Shown here: positions 28,370 through 36,613 of the stretch, in pieces
Layout: every line of letters begins with the position of its first letter
Numbering within the stretch: position 1 is the stretch's first letter
Notes under the pieces: model-generated
What the model saw: only the letters and a program-made list of their open reading frames with translations
Told to the model about the DNA's origin: nothing
Databases searched by the model: none
Assembly (NCBI GenBank): GCA_913776825.1
Contig: CAJYPV010000017.1
Span: forward strand, 124,001 to 188,000
From: Burkholderiaceae bacterium
Lineage (GTDB): Bacteria > Pseudomonadota > Gammaproteobacteria > Burkholderiales > Burkholderiaceae_C
Direction of reading: 5' to 3'
DNA length: 64,000 nucleotides
Translations under genes and position numbers: made by a program

Positions 28370-29002
28370 ATGGTCCGCATCCCGTCCCGCTTTGTCCCCC
28401 AACTCCTCGCCGCCGCCACCCTGGTGGCGCTGACCGCGCAAGTCCACGCGCAAACCGCGAACAACGGCCCCTTCCTGGTCCGTGTGCGTGCGGTGTCGCT
28501 GGACCCCGCCAACAAGGACAGCACCGGCCTGGACTTGAAGCTGAACAAGAAGACCATTCCTGAAGTGGACTTCACCTACTTCATCACGCCCAACTGGGCC
28601 GCTGAACTGATCCTGACCTATCCGCAAAAGCACAAGCTGAGCATCGATGGCACCGAGATCGGCACCGTCAAGCACCTGCCGCCCACGCTGACCGCGCAGT
28701 ACCACTTCAGCCCGGAAGGAAAGATCCGTCCGTACGTGGGCGCTGGCGTCAACTACACCCGCTTCTCCGATGCCGAATTCATCCCGGCCGTGCAGACGGC
28801 GCTCAAACCGAGCATCAAGCGCAACAGCTGGGGCCTGGCGGCGCAGCTGGGCGCCGACATCATGATCGACCGTCAATGGTCGGTGAACTTCGACGTGAAG
28901 AAGATCAAGATCGACACCACGGTCTATTCCGCCAACACCTCGGTCGGCAAGTTCAAGGTGGACCCGCTGCTGCTGAGCGTGGGCGTCGGCTACCGCTTCT
29001 GA
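28370..29002 (+). CDS. OmpW-family outer membrane protein
   Basis: A 210-residue eight-stranded barrel protein. The signal peptide ends LTAQVHAQ, followed by FLVRVRAVSLDP, IPEVDFTYFITPNWAAELIL, KIRPYVGAGVNYTRF and the C-terminal VGVGYRF with terminal Phe, all OmpW hallmarks. OmpW barrels admit small hydrophobic molecules. AGGAG precedes ATG 28370. A strong terminator follows. A second OmpW gene lies at 49089-49784. Confidence 0.93.
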   Translation: MVRIPSRFVPQLLAAATLVALTAQVHAQTANNGPFLVRVRAVSLDPANKDSTGLDLKLNKKTIPEVDFTYFITPNWAAELILTYPQKHKLSIDGTEIGTVKHLPPTLTAQYHFSPEGKIRPYVGAGVNYTRFSDAEFIPAVQTALKPSIKRNSWGLAAQLGADIMIDRQWSVNFDVKKIKIDTTVYSANTSVGKFKVDPLLLSVGVGYRF

Positions 29003-29092
29003 TCATTCGGGTTCGGTGAGGTCCGGCGGTCTGATCGCAGATCAGGGGCAACGCTGCCGGATCTCTCCAACCCTGGTGATGTCCAGTACCGC

Positions 29093-29118
29093 AAGAGCGC
29101 TCCGGCGCTCTTTTTTTT
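29093..29118 (+). terminator. Rho-independent terminator after ompW
   Basis: AAGAGCGC (29093-29100), loop TCCG, GCGCTCTT (29105-29112) and a run of eight T (29111-29118). It ends the ompW transcript. Confidence 0.92.
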
Positions 29119-29136
29119 CGTCTGTCCGCTGTAGCG

Positions 29137-29179
29137 AAATCCGACATCACCCCTTCGAAAAGCGTCGGATTTCTTGACA
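29137..29179. promoter_or_regulatory. Inverted repeat and -35-like box upstream of the PEP-CTERM gene
   Basis: AAATCCGAC (29137-29145) pairs with GTCGGATTT (29164-29172), 18 bases apart, and TTGACA follows at 29174-29179. No good -10 is at the right distance. A second dyad GTCAC-GACTG-GTGAC lies further downstream near 29242. The rest of 29180-29344 shows no gene. Confidence 0.45.
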
Positions 29180-29344
29180 CCTGAACATGGGACACGCGAT
29201 TGGTCACCGGTAGTAAATCACGGCAACGAACGCAACCCCTTGTCACGACTGGTGACGGACCGCCATCCCTAGTTCTAGGCATGGAGTCTGCTTGAGAGAG
29301 AAGGCAAACACCTTTTCTCTCTGCATCTGATTGGCTTCCTCCCC

Positions 29345-29926
29345 ATGAACATCCAGCGCCTCGCCCTTGCCGCCGTGACCGCGGCCACTGCCGCCTTCAG
29401 CGCCCAAGCGGCTGTCGTGACCCTGAGCAACAGCACGCCGGTCACCGTTTGCGACATGTGCGTCGTGAACTCGACCATCACCTATGACAGCCATCTGCTG
29501 CTGGACGACGTGAATGTGTCGATCTTCAATCTGCGTCACACCTGGGATTCGGACCTGGTGATCCAGCTGATCTCGCCCACCGGCACGCAGGTCATGCTGA
29601 GCAACCGTCGTGGCGCCAGCGGCGAGAACTACATCAACACCGTCTTCGACGACGAGGCCACCCAGTCCATCGCTGCCGCCCGTGCGCCGTTCACCGGCAG
29701 CTTCCGCCCGGATGCGCTGCTGTCCGCCTTCGACGGTCAGGATGCTTTCGGCACCTGGACGCTGCGCGTGTCGGATGTCACCGCCTTCGACAACGGCCGC
29801 CTGAACAGCTGGGGCCTGAGCCTCAGCGGCGTCAGCCCGACCCAGAACGTGCCGGAACCGGCGTCGCTGGCGCTGGTCGGCATCGCCTTGGCGGGTGTCG
29901 GCCTGGCGCGTCGTCGCAAGGCCTGA
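29345..29926 (+). CDS. PEP-CTERM sorted exoprotein with proprotein-convertase P-domain
   Basis: A 193-residue secreted protein. The signal peptide (MNIQRLALAAVTAATAAFSA) is followed by a P-domain-like beta-sandwich (ITYDSHLLLDDVNVSIF, TWDSDLVIQLISPTGTQV, GTWTLRVSDVTAFDNGRLNS) and the sorting tail NVPEPASLALVGIAL with a final RRRKA. PEP-CTERM tails are processed by exosortase and archaeosortase-like systems and couple to exopolysaccharide export. No catalytic domain is attached to the P-domain. No exosortase gene is in the window. Confidence 0.9.
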   Translation: MNIQRLALAAVTAATAAFSAQAAVVTLSNSTPVTVCDMCVVNSTITYDSHLLLDDVNVSIFNLRHTWDSDLVIQLISPTGTQVMLSNRRGASGENYINTVFDDEATQSIAAARAPFTGSFRPDALLSAFDGQDAFGTWTLRVSDVTAFDNGRLNSWGLSLSGVSPTQNVPEPASLALVGIALAGVGLARRRKA

Positions 29927-30018
29927 CCCCGGTCGGCCCGCTCGCCGCCGGCTTGCCGCGTCCGTGACGTTCACGGCGCGACGATGGCAGCGGCGAGCTG
30001 AGCCGTCGCGCCCATGAA

Positions 30019-30051
30019 CAAGAGCCCCGTCATCGACGGGGCTCTTGTCTT
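30019..30051 (+). terminator. Terminator after the PEP-CTERM gene
   Basis: CAAGAGCCCCGTC (30019-30031) and GACGGGGCTCTTG (30035-30047) make a perfect 13-base stem with a 3-base loop, followed by TCTTT. It lies about 90 bases past the PEP-CTERM stop. Confidence 0.8.
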
Positions 30052-30164
30052 TGGCGGATCGGTTTCGGGTCGACGGGCCCTTCCGCGTCCGCGCGTAGTC
30101 GCTCCGATGCGCGCCATGGCTTCGAATGTCGGCCAAGAGTCGCCAAGGAAAAGCATCGCCCAAG

Positions 30165-30188
30165 AAAAAAGGAGCCGATCGGCTCCTT
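30165..30188 (-). terminator. Terminator after the TonB-dependent receptor gene
   Basis: AAGGAGCC (30169-30176), loop GATC, GGCTCCTT (30181-30188); on the minus strand the stem is followed by a T-run. It lies 41 bases past the receptor stop. Confidence 0.9.
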
Positions 30189-30228
30189 GGGGTGGATCTC
30201 AGAGGGCCAGCGGTCGCTGGCCGCTGGA

Positions 30229-33009
30229 TCAGAAGTCGTAGGACGCACCCACCTTGAAGGCCCGCGGACGGATGGCATAACCACCCCGCAGGTTCACGGG
30301 ACGCTCGTCACCCATCACGTTGTTGACGTTCAGGGACAGACGCAGGTTCTTGATGCCAGTGTAGGACAGGCTGAAATCGGTGCGCAGATCCTCGTCGATG
30401 AAGCAAGGCAGAGCGCCCGGATTCAGACGCGACGTGCAGGCTGCTTCGCCCCAGGTCGCCTCGTCGGTCTCGTCATAGTTGAGCGAGGTGCGCGAGGTGT
30501 AGTTGAAGCGCAGGCCCGTGGTCCACGGTCCCTTGTTCCAGAAGGCCGAGATCACCGCCTTCAGACGTGGGTTGGTGTACTTGCCCACCTGGTTGGGACG
30601 CCACGTGTTGGCATCGATGTCCCAGGGCTTGTAGGTCAGCGCATAGGTCGCGGCCAGGCCCAGGTTCAGGGTACCGAACGCGCCGGAGGCGACGCGGCCC
30701 TTGAGGTCGATGTCCACGCCCGAGGTCTCGGTCTTGCCGAAGTTCTCGTACTGCAGCAGCAGCGACGTGATCTGGCCAGCTTGCCAGTTCAGGTTGGCAG
30801 CACCGGTCGGATCCAGCACCTTGGCGCGGTCGATCCAGCCTTGTTCCTGACCGGTGACGACATCGCGGCTGATCATGTTCTGGTATCCGGCCGTGCCTTC
30901 GCGCTCGAGCACATAAGCGGGATCGCGGGAGCTGATCTCGTTCTTGCGTTCGATCTTGAAGTAGTCCACCGCCAGCGACATGCTCTTGGTGGGTTCGAAC
31001 ACGAAGCCCACGGTCACGCTCTTGGAGGTTTCCGGCTTCAGGTTCGGGTTGGCGGAAATCATCGCCGGCACCGAGGCCAGGCAGCCGCTGTTGAACGCAG
31101 CCGTCGCATCCGAGCGGTCCGACGCCGTGCCCTTTTGCAGGATGTTGCGCAGCGCGGTCGCGGTCTCGCAACGACGCGGATCCACGGTGTTGTTGAAGAA
31201 GCCGGTCACGCCGACCTGACCCAGGGTTTCCGGGATGTTGGGAGCGCGGAAGCCGCCCGCCACCGTGCCGCGCAGCAGCAGCTGCGGCATCACTTCGAAG
31301 CGAACGCCGAGCTTGGGCGAGACGCGGCCATCAAAGCCCGACGCCTTGTCCCAGCGCAGCGCGCCATTCAGCTCCAGGCCCTTCAGCACCGGTGCATTCA
31401 GCTCCAGGAAGGCGGCGTCCAGCTTGCGGTCGCCATCGATCAGCACCGAGCCGCGACCCACGATCTGGGCTTGCAGCACGTTCTGGGTCGAGATGATGCT
31501 GACCGCCTCTTCCCGATGCTCGGCACCCACTGCGAACGCCAGCGCGCCACCGGGCAGTTGCGCGATTTCGCCGCTGACCTTGGCATCGATCCAGTTCTGA
31601 TGGTTCTTGCCGTTGGAGCCCTGCATCGGGAAGTACTTGTCCAGCAGTTCCTTGCTGTTCGGGCCGCCGATCTTGTACTCGCCAGAGGCCACCGCCGCGA
31701 ACAGGTCGCGCGATCCCCAACGGCTCAGCTTGTCGGCCTTGGCGCCGACACGGCCACCGGCCACTTCCCAGTCGTAGCCGCGGAAGTTGCCCTGCAGGCC
31801 GACCATTGCGCGGTATTGGCTCGCGTCGTTGTCATAGCCAAAGATGCTCGGGTCATCCATGAAGCGGTAGTCGATGCCCACCGGCACCGCGAACGGATTC
31901 GCCGGATTGCCCACCGCCAGACGCGGGTGAGCCACCGACTGCGCCACCTTGTTGAAGCCGTCGTACCAACGCGAGGTGCCGCCGGACGAGATGGTCATCG
32001 GCAGGTTGTAGTACTCGGTCGTCGTCTTCGAGTAGGAGACCTCGGCGAAGGCCTGCAGATCCTCGTTGAACTTGAAGCGGCCGCCCGTGAAGACGTTGAT
32101 GCGATGCGCCGGATCGGAGATCGGGTTCACGCCGTTCAGGTCGGTGACGCAGGCGCCGGCCAAGAGGGTCGTGCAACCGGCCACGGGCACGCGCGCATTG
32201 GTCGTCGGGTTGCGCACGTTGCCGGGGAAGGAGGTCGGCGAGGGATCACCGAAGGCCGGGCTCACGATGGCCTTGTGCCAAGGCGCATAGTCGCCCTTGA
32301 CGTCCGCCACGGTGTAGCCCTCGCGGCGATACGCCTCGATGTTGCCGAACACGTTGAAGCGATCGCGGTCCAGATCGCCGTAACCCGCCACGATGCTGGC
32401 GGTCTTCTGGTCACCCAGATTCGGGCCGTCATTGAACACGTAGCTCGCCGACACGCCGACGCCGTTGTAGCTGCGGCGGGTGATGATGTTGATCACGCCA
32501 GCCATCGCGTCCGAACCGTAGATCGCGGAGGCGCCGTCCTTCAGCAGTTCAATGCGCTCGACGACATCAGCCGGGATCGAATCGATGTTGACGAAGGTGT
32601 CCTTGGCGCCATCGGCCAGGCCATAGTTGGCCACGCGGCGACCATTCAGCAGCACGAGCGTCGCGCCCTTGCCCAGACCGCGCATGGAGACGCCCGTCGC
32701 GCCGGAGGCGAAGCTGGAGTTGTTGCCGTCGTCGCGCAGCTCGCTGTTGCTGGTCGACGTCAGCGTGTCCAGCACCTGACGCACGGTGTTGCCGCCGGTG
32801 CGACGGATTTCGTCGCGGTTGTAGACCTGCACCGGCGAGGCGGTTTCGGAGGCCAGACGCTTGATGTTGGAGCCGGTGACTTCCACGCGCTCGAGCTGCG
32901 TGGTGGCCGGAGCTTCGGATTGGGCGATCGCGGCGCCGCAGGACAGGCTGCAGGCGGCAGCGACGACAGTCAGCAACCGCACGGGTTGCTTCGCAATGGA
33001 TCGGGACAT
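30229..33009 (-). CDS. TonB-dependent outer-membrane receptor, probable carbohydrate uptake type
   Basis: A 926-residue receptor. The signal peptide (VAAACSLSCGAAIAQ) is followed by LERVEVTGS, which serves as TonB-box-like start, a plug domain (SPVQVYNRDEIRRTGG, ATGVSMRGLGKGATLVLLNG, DGASAIYGSDAMAGVINII) and a long barrel ending FKVGASYDF with terminal Phe. The plug resembles the oligosaccharide/peptide receptor group found in Xanthomonas and Caulobacter. GAGGAG lies before the ATG, and a LacI-type palindrome sits about 130 bases upstream, which suggests sugar-responsive control. The substrate is not determined. Confidence 0.93.
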   Translation of the reverse strand: MSRSIAKQPVRLLTVVAAACSLSCGAAIAQSEAPATTQLERVEVTGSNIKRLASETASPVQVYNRDEIRRTGGNTVRQVLDTLTSTSNSELRDDGNNSSFASGATGVSMRGLGKGATLVLLNGRRVANYGLADGAKDTFVNIDSIPADVVERIELLKDGASAIYGSDAMAGVINIITRRSYNGVGVSASYVFNDGPNLGDQKTASIVAGYGDLDRDRFNVFGNIEAYRREGYTVADVKGDYAPWHKAIVSPAFGDPSPTSFPGNVRNPTTNARVPVAGCTTLLAGACVTDLNGVNPISDPAHRINVFTGGRFKFNEDLQAFAEVSYSKTTTEYYNLPMTISSGGTSRWYDGFNKVAQSVAHPRLAVGNPANPFAVPVGIDYRFMDDPSIFGYDNDASQYRAMVGLQGNFRGYDWEVAGGRVGAKADKLSRWGSRDLFAAVASGEYKIGGPNSKELLDKYFPMQGSNGKNHQNWIDAKVSGEIAQLPGGALAFAVGAEHREEAVSIISTQNVLQAQIVGRGSVLIDGDRKLDAAFLELNAPVLKGLELNGALRWDKASGFDGRVSPKLGVRFEVMPQLLLRGTVAGGFRAPNIPETLGQVGVTGFFNNTVDPRRCETATALRNILQKGTASDRSDATAAFNSGCLASVPAMISANPNLKPETSKSVTVGFVFEPTKSMSLAVDYFKIERKNEISSRDPAYVLEREGTAGYQNMISRDVVTGQEQGWIDRAKVLDPTGAANLNWQAGQITSLLLQYENFGKTETSGVDIDLKGRVASGAFGTLNLGLAATYALTYKPWDIDANTWRPNQVGKYTNPRLKAVISAFWNKGPWTTGLRFNYTSRTSLNYDETDEATWGEAACTSRLNPGALPCFIDEDLRTDFSLSYTGIKNLRLSLNVNNVMGDERPVNLRGGYAIRPRAFKVGASYDF

Positions 33010-33435
33010 GAACGGGTCTCCTCAAGGGTGGCGTTCGGTGAAACGCCGTCGATTCGCGCTCTTCGGCAGCCGCTGGATGCAGCGGGGCCGGTGCGGAGGC
33101 GATTGTTACCAGTTCGTTAATTCCATTGGCGAATATGCAAACGCTTGCTAAGGAACTGACTTATTTGTGCAACAGCTCCATTCGCGTTAACCCTGCAATG
33201 GGCGTCCATCGGCCTGGCGAAGAAACGCTGATGAGTCCCCGGTGAACGGTGAGGCGCCAGCGTCCCTGACCACCTGCGCGCCGGCGACGCGCGGGCTCAG
33301 ACGTGCCGCGAGAAGAGGTGACACGGTGACAGGCGCGAGAGACGCGGCGACCCCGTGCAACGTGGGCACAACGCGCCCGAGCGGGGGCAAGGGCCACCGC
33401 CCCTCCCCTGCACCACCTGACCGAGGCGGCGCGCC
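33010..33435. other. 426-base gap upstream of the TonB receptor gene
   Basis: Holds the receptor's 5' UTR and the GCAAACGCTTGC palindrome at 33137-33148. The part from 33180 to 33435 is GC-rich without a gene or clear hairpin-T terminator for pepQ. Confidence 0.5.
33137..33148. promoter_or_regulatory. LacI-family-type operator upstream of the TonB receptor
   Basis: GCAAACGCTTGC is a near-perfect palindrome around a central CG, the pattern bound by LacI/GalR regulators. It is about 130 bases upstream of the receptor start codon, in the AT-richer part of the gap. No LacI-type gene is in the window. Confidence 0.6.
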
Positions 33436-34806
33436 TCAGCTCAGGCCATCCAACGCATCCCGCGTCAGGTTTTCCGGCGCACCCTCGGTGCTGCAAGCGA
33501 CATCGTCTTCGATGCGCACGCCGCCGAAGGCGCTCAGGTGCTTCACCAGCGACCAATCCACGGCGGCCGCTGCGGCCGTCGCGCGCAGTTGATCCAGCAG
33601 CATCGGGATGAAGTACAGGCCCGGCTCGATGGTCACCACCATGCCGGGCTGCAGCACCCGCGTCAGGCGCAGATAGGGATGGCCGTCCGGCTTGGGCAGG
33701 GTGCCGCCGTCCTCGCCGGCCATGAAGCCGCCGATGTCGTGCACCTGCAGACCGAGCAGATGGCCGATGCCATGCGGCAGGAAGGTGGCAGTGACACGCT
33801 GCGCCAGCATCGCGTCCTCGTCCATCCTCACAATGCCGAGCTGGCGCAGGATGCCCGCCACCTCGCGGTGCGAGGCCAGGTGGATGTCGCGGTAATCGGT
33901 GCCCGGACGCACCTGGTCGACCAGGCGGCGCTGGGCGGCATCCATCGCGTCGATCAGCGCCTGGAATTGCGGATCGCCGTTGCCGGTGGTGCGGGTGATG
34001 TCGGAGGCATAACCGCAGCTCTGGGCGCCGGCATCCACCAACAGCGAGCGCGATTGCGCCGGGGCGACCACGTCCTGGTATTGGTAATGCAGCACCGCCG
34101 CATGCTCATTGAGCGCCACGATGTTGCTGTAGGGCAGCTCGCGCTCGGCATGGCCGACGGCCTCGAGATACGCGCGATGGATCTGCGCCTCCGACCGCCC
34201 TTCGCGGAAGGCGCGCTGCGAAGCCAGGTGGGCCCGAGCGCCCAGCACCGAGGCTTCACGCATGCGCCGCAGTTCATACGGCGTCTTGACGGCGCGCGCG
34301 TAGTGCAGCGGGTTCAGCACCTCGGGCGGGTTGTTGGGCACCACGCCGTTGAGCGCGGCATCGACTTCGCCCACGATCGCCAGACGGCCCGGCACTTGCA
34401 GATGCGGCAGCGCGTCGGCCGGCTTGCGCACCACGATCAGCTCAAAGTGATCGACCCAGAAGCCGCTCGGCGCGGCCGGCGGCACATGCCAGTAATCCTC
34501 CGGCTGGCAGTAGACCAGGCGCGGTCGGTGACCGGGACGAATCACCAGCCAGCTGTCGGGATGCTGGATCAGCGGCGCCCACAGCTTGAAATGCGGATTG
34601 GTCTGGAAGACATACGGCCGGTCATCCAGGAATGCGAATTTCTCGATGCCGGACGCGATCAGCAGCGCGTCGTAACCGCCCCGCGCGAGGGCGTGTTCGG
34701 TGCGGCGTTGCTGCTCGGCCAGGTGGGCGGTGTAGAGCGTGTTCAGCGAGGCCTCGGTCTCACGAGAGGCGGACGCGGCGGGACGGGTGTCAAGGGCGGC
34801 TGTCAT
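33436..34806 (-). CDS. pepQ: Xaa-Pro dipeptidase (M24 family)
   Basis: A 456-residue creatinase-fold metallopeptidase. The N-terminal domain (FLDDRPYVFQTNPHFKLWAP) and the catalytic domain with metal ligands in LLVDAGAQSCGYASDITRT, FLPHGIGHLLGLQVHD, TIEPGLYFIP and FGGVRIEDD match PepQ. It cleaves X-Pro dipeptides in the cytosol. ATG 34806 overlaps the stop of the upstream cyclo-ligase gene by ATGA, so the two are coupled. Confidence 0.92.
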   Translation of the reverse strand: MTAALDTRPAASASRETEASLNTLYTAHLAEQQRRTEHALARGGYDALLIASGIEKFAFLDDRPYVFQTNPHFKLWAPLIQHPDSWLVIRPGHRPRLVYCQPEDYWHVPPAAPSGFWVDHFELIVVRKPADALPHLQVPGRLAIVGEVDAALNGVVPNNPPEVLNPLHYARAVKTPYELRRMREASVLGARAHLASQRAFREGRSEAQIHRAYLEAVGHAERELPYSNIVALNEHAAVLHYQYQDVVAPAQSRSLLVDAGAQSCGYASDITRTTGNGDPQFQALIDAMDAAQRRLVDQVRPGTDYRDIHLASHREVAGILRQLGIVRMDEDAMLAQRVTATFLPHGIGHLLGLQVHDIGGFMAGEDGGTLPKPDGHPYLRLTRVLQPGMVVTIEPGLYFIPMLLDQLRATAAAAAVDWSLVKHLSAFGGVRIEDDVACSTEGAPENLTRDALDGLS

Positions 34807-35393
34807 GCGCGCGGATTCTCCCAGACCAATCCCGCTTCGGTGAGCATCGCATCCAGCCGCACATCGTGGGGCAAGGGGCTGAGCGCGGGCTGGAAGCCAT
34901 GGCCATAACCCACGCCGACGACCACCGGACGAGGCTGCAGCTGCGCGATCGTGCGCTGCATGAAGCCGCCGCCATAACCGAGCCGGATACCGCCCGGCCC
35001 GTAGCCCAGGCAAGGCAGCAGCAACAGTTGCGGATCGAAGGCCTCGGTGTCCTTGGGCTTGGTGATGCCGGTGGCGTCTTCTTCCATCGGACAGCCGGGA
35101 TACCAGACATGAAACCGCAGCCGGCCCTCCTCACGGTCGACCACCGGCAGGCCGATGCGGCGTTGCGGATCGACCTCGCTCCAGCGGTAGAGCGCCGGCA
35201 GCGGATCGAACTCTCCCTTGATCGGCCAGTAGGCGGCGATGCGCAATTCCTTGCGCCCGACCAGCCAGACCCGCAGCACCCGCTGCAGCTCATCGGCCAG
35301 CGCCAGCCGGCCAGGCAGATCCAGACGTTCCTGGATCAGTTGGTCTCGCAGCGCTCGGCGCGCCACCAGGGTCTCGTCGTTGGGCAGCTCCAT
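34803..35393 (-). CDS. 5-formyltetrahydrofolate cyclo-ligase paralogue with altered motif
   Basis: A 196-residue member of the 5-FCL/MTHFS family, which returns 5-formyl-THF to 5,10-methenyl-THF using ATP. The family core LLPCLGYGPGGIRLGYGGG is present, but the usual GGGYYDR continues here as GGGFMQR, losing the conserved Asp. A second, canonical copy lies at 37831-38424. Start ATG 35393 was chosen; the upstream frame is not protein-like. It overlaps pepQ by four bases, so folate salvage and dipeptide cleavage share a transcript. Activity could be changed or lost. Confidence 0.82.
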   Translation of the reverse strand: MELPNDETLVARRALRDQLIQERLDLPGRLALADELQRVLRVWLVGRKELRIAAYWPIKGEFDPLPALYRWSEVDPQRRIGLPVVDREEGRLRFHVWYPGCPMEEDATGITKPKDTEAFDPQLLLLPCLGYGPGGIRLGYGGGFMQRTIAQLQPRPVVVGVGYGHGFQPALSPLPHDVRLDAMLTEAGLVWENPRA

Positions 35394-35552
35394 CCAGTTC
35401 CCTTCGGGCCAGGCAGGCCTCGGTGGCGCCGATTGTGGCCGTCCGGATCGGGGTGCGCCAGGGAAGTTCTGCAAAACTCCCGCAAGCCGAGGCCGCCCGG
35501 ATTCGGGATGGGCCGCCAGGCGTTTTACAGCGCTTCCCTCGAGTGACACGTC

Positions 35553-36083
35553 ATGCCAGCACCCCCTTCTGCCCTCGGCGCGGTCGCGCCGCTCCATGCC
35601 TTCGTCGCGCACTGCATCGAACTGCTCGGTCCGATGGGGCCGGTCCGCTCACGACGGATGTTCGGCGGCCATGGGCTGTATGTGGATGACCTCTTCGTCG
35701 GGCTGATCCTGAATGACCAGCTCTATCTGAAGTCCGATGCGATCAATCGATCGCGCTACCTGGAGGCCGGCTGCGAGCCGTTTCGCTACACGCGGACCCG
35801 GCCCGACGGCTCGACCCAGGAAGCAGGCCTCAGCTTCTTCCAACCGCCCGAGGAGGCGATGGACTCGCCCGCGCTGATGCAGCCCTGGGCCAGGCTGGCG
35901 ATGGAGGCTGCGCTGCGGGCCGCGAACGCCAAAACATCAAAGGCGTCAAAGGCGCCAAAAGCGCCAAGAGCGCCAAGAACTCCGAAAGCCTCCAAAGCCT
36001 CAGAGGCGCGGACGGCGCCGACCGCGCGCCCCACCGCCAAAGCGGCCAAGCCGCCGAAAGTCACCAAGCCCGCCAAGCGCTGA
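35553..36083 (+). CDS. TfoX/Sxy N-terminal-domain protein with Ala/Lys/Pro-rich tail
   Basis: A 176-residue protein. Residues 10-115 match the TfoX_N fold (MGPVRSRRMFGGHGLYVDD, LILNDQLYLKSD). In Haemophilus and E. coli, TfoX/Sxy regulates competence together with CRP; stand-alone N-domain proteins are common and of unknown role. The last ~55 residues are built from short AKTSKASKAPKAP-type units rich in Lys, Ala and Pro, resembling a histone-H1-like nucleic-acid-binding tail. It stands alone between two minus-strand blocks. Confidence 0.85.
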   Translation: MPAPPSALGAVAPLHAFVAHCIELLGPMGPVRSRRMFGGHGLYVDDLFVGLILNDQLYLKSDAINRSRYLEAGCEPFRYTRTRPDGSTQEAGLSFFQPPEEAMDSPALMQPWARLAMEAALRAANAKTSKASKAPKAPRAPRTPKASKASEARTAPTARPTAKAAKPPKVTKPAKR

Positions 36084-36127
36084 CCGCGCAACGGCGCGCC
36101 GATCCAGGCCCGCCGCCGCGACAACCG

Positions 36128-36475
36128 TCAGGCTGCCACCAGCCGCTGACCGATGGCGCTCCACGGCGAGACCCGACGCGCCCGCTGAGCCCGGCAGGCC
36201 GCCGGCGTCACCAGCAGCTGGAAGCGCGCGCTGGGCCAGGCTTCCACCACCAGCTCGGCGCCGCTGGGAAGCTCCAGCGCATCGCCGGCCTCCAGCCAGT
36301 AATCGTCCGAAGGCATTTGCAAGGCGCCCTGCTGGGTCACCCAGACGCGCCCTTCCAGCACCCGCAGCTCCCGGGGGCCGGGGCCGATCGGCAGCCGCAT
36401 GACGTCGCCACGGGACAGGGTCCAGGCCCCGTCGTCGCGCGTGGGACGGATTGATGACGTGGCGGTGTTGATCAT
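36128..36475 (-). CDS. DUF2917 domain protein
   Basis: A 115-residue small beta-rich protein. ELRVLEGRVWVTQQG and YWLEAGDALELPSGAELVVEA match the DUF2917 cupin-like family, common in Burkholderiales and of unknown function. GGGAG precedes ATG 36475. It is divergent from a LysR regulator across 138 bases, a recurrent arrangement in the order, so LysR may regulate it. Confidence 0.85.
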   Translation of the reverse strand: MINTATSSIRPTRDDGAWTLSRGDVMRLPIGPGPRELRVLEGRVWVTQQGALQMPSDDYWLEAGDALELPSGAELVVEAWPSARFQLLVTPAACRAQRARRVSPWSAIGQRLVAA

Positions 36476-36613
36476 GTGGCTCTCCCTTGACCGGATGGTC
36501 GATCTCATCAGCGCTCGAAAACGCCGCTGAATCTCGTGAACATGGGGGAATCCTAGGAGTCGGCGCGCGTCCGGTCCAATGAGAGTTCTCGCCTCGATTG
36601 ATACCATCCACGC

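Noticed and set aside
30187..33120. A 977-codon plus-strand open frame opposite the TonB receptor gene
   Set aside because: It is the antisense shadow of a clear receptor; its translation is His/Arg/Gln-rich without domains.
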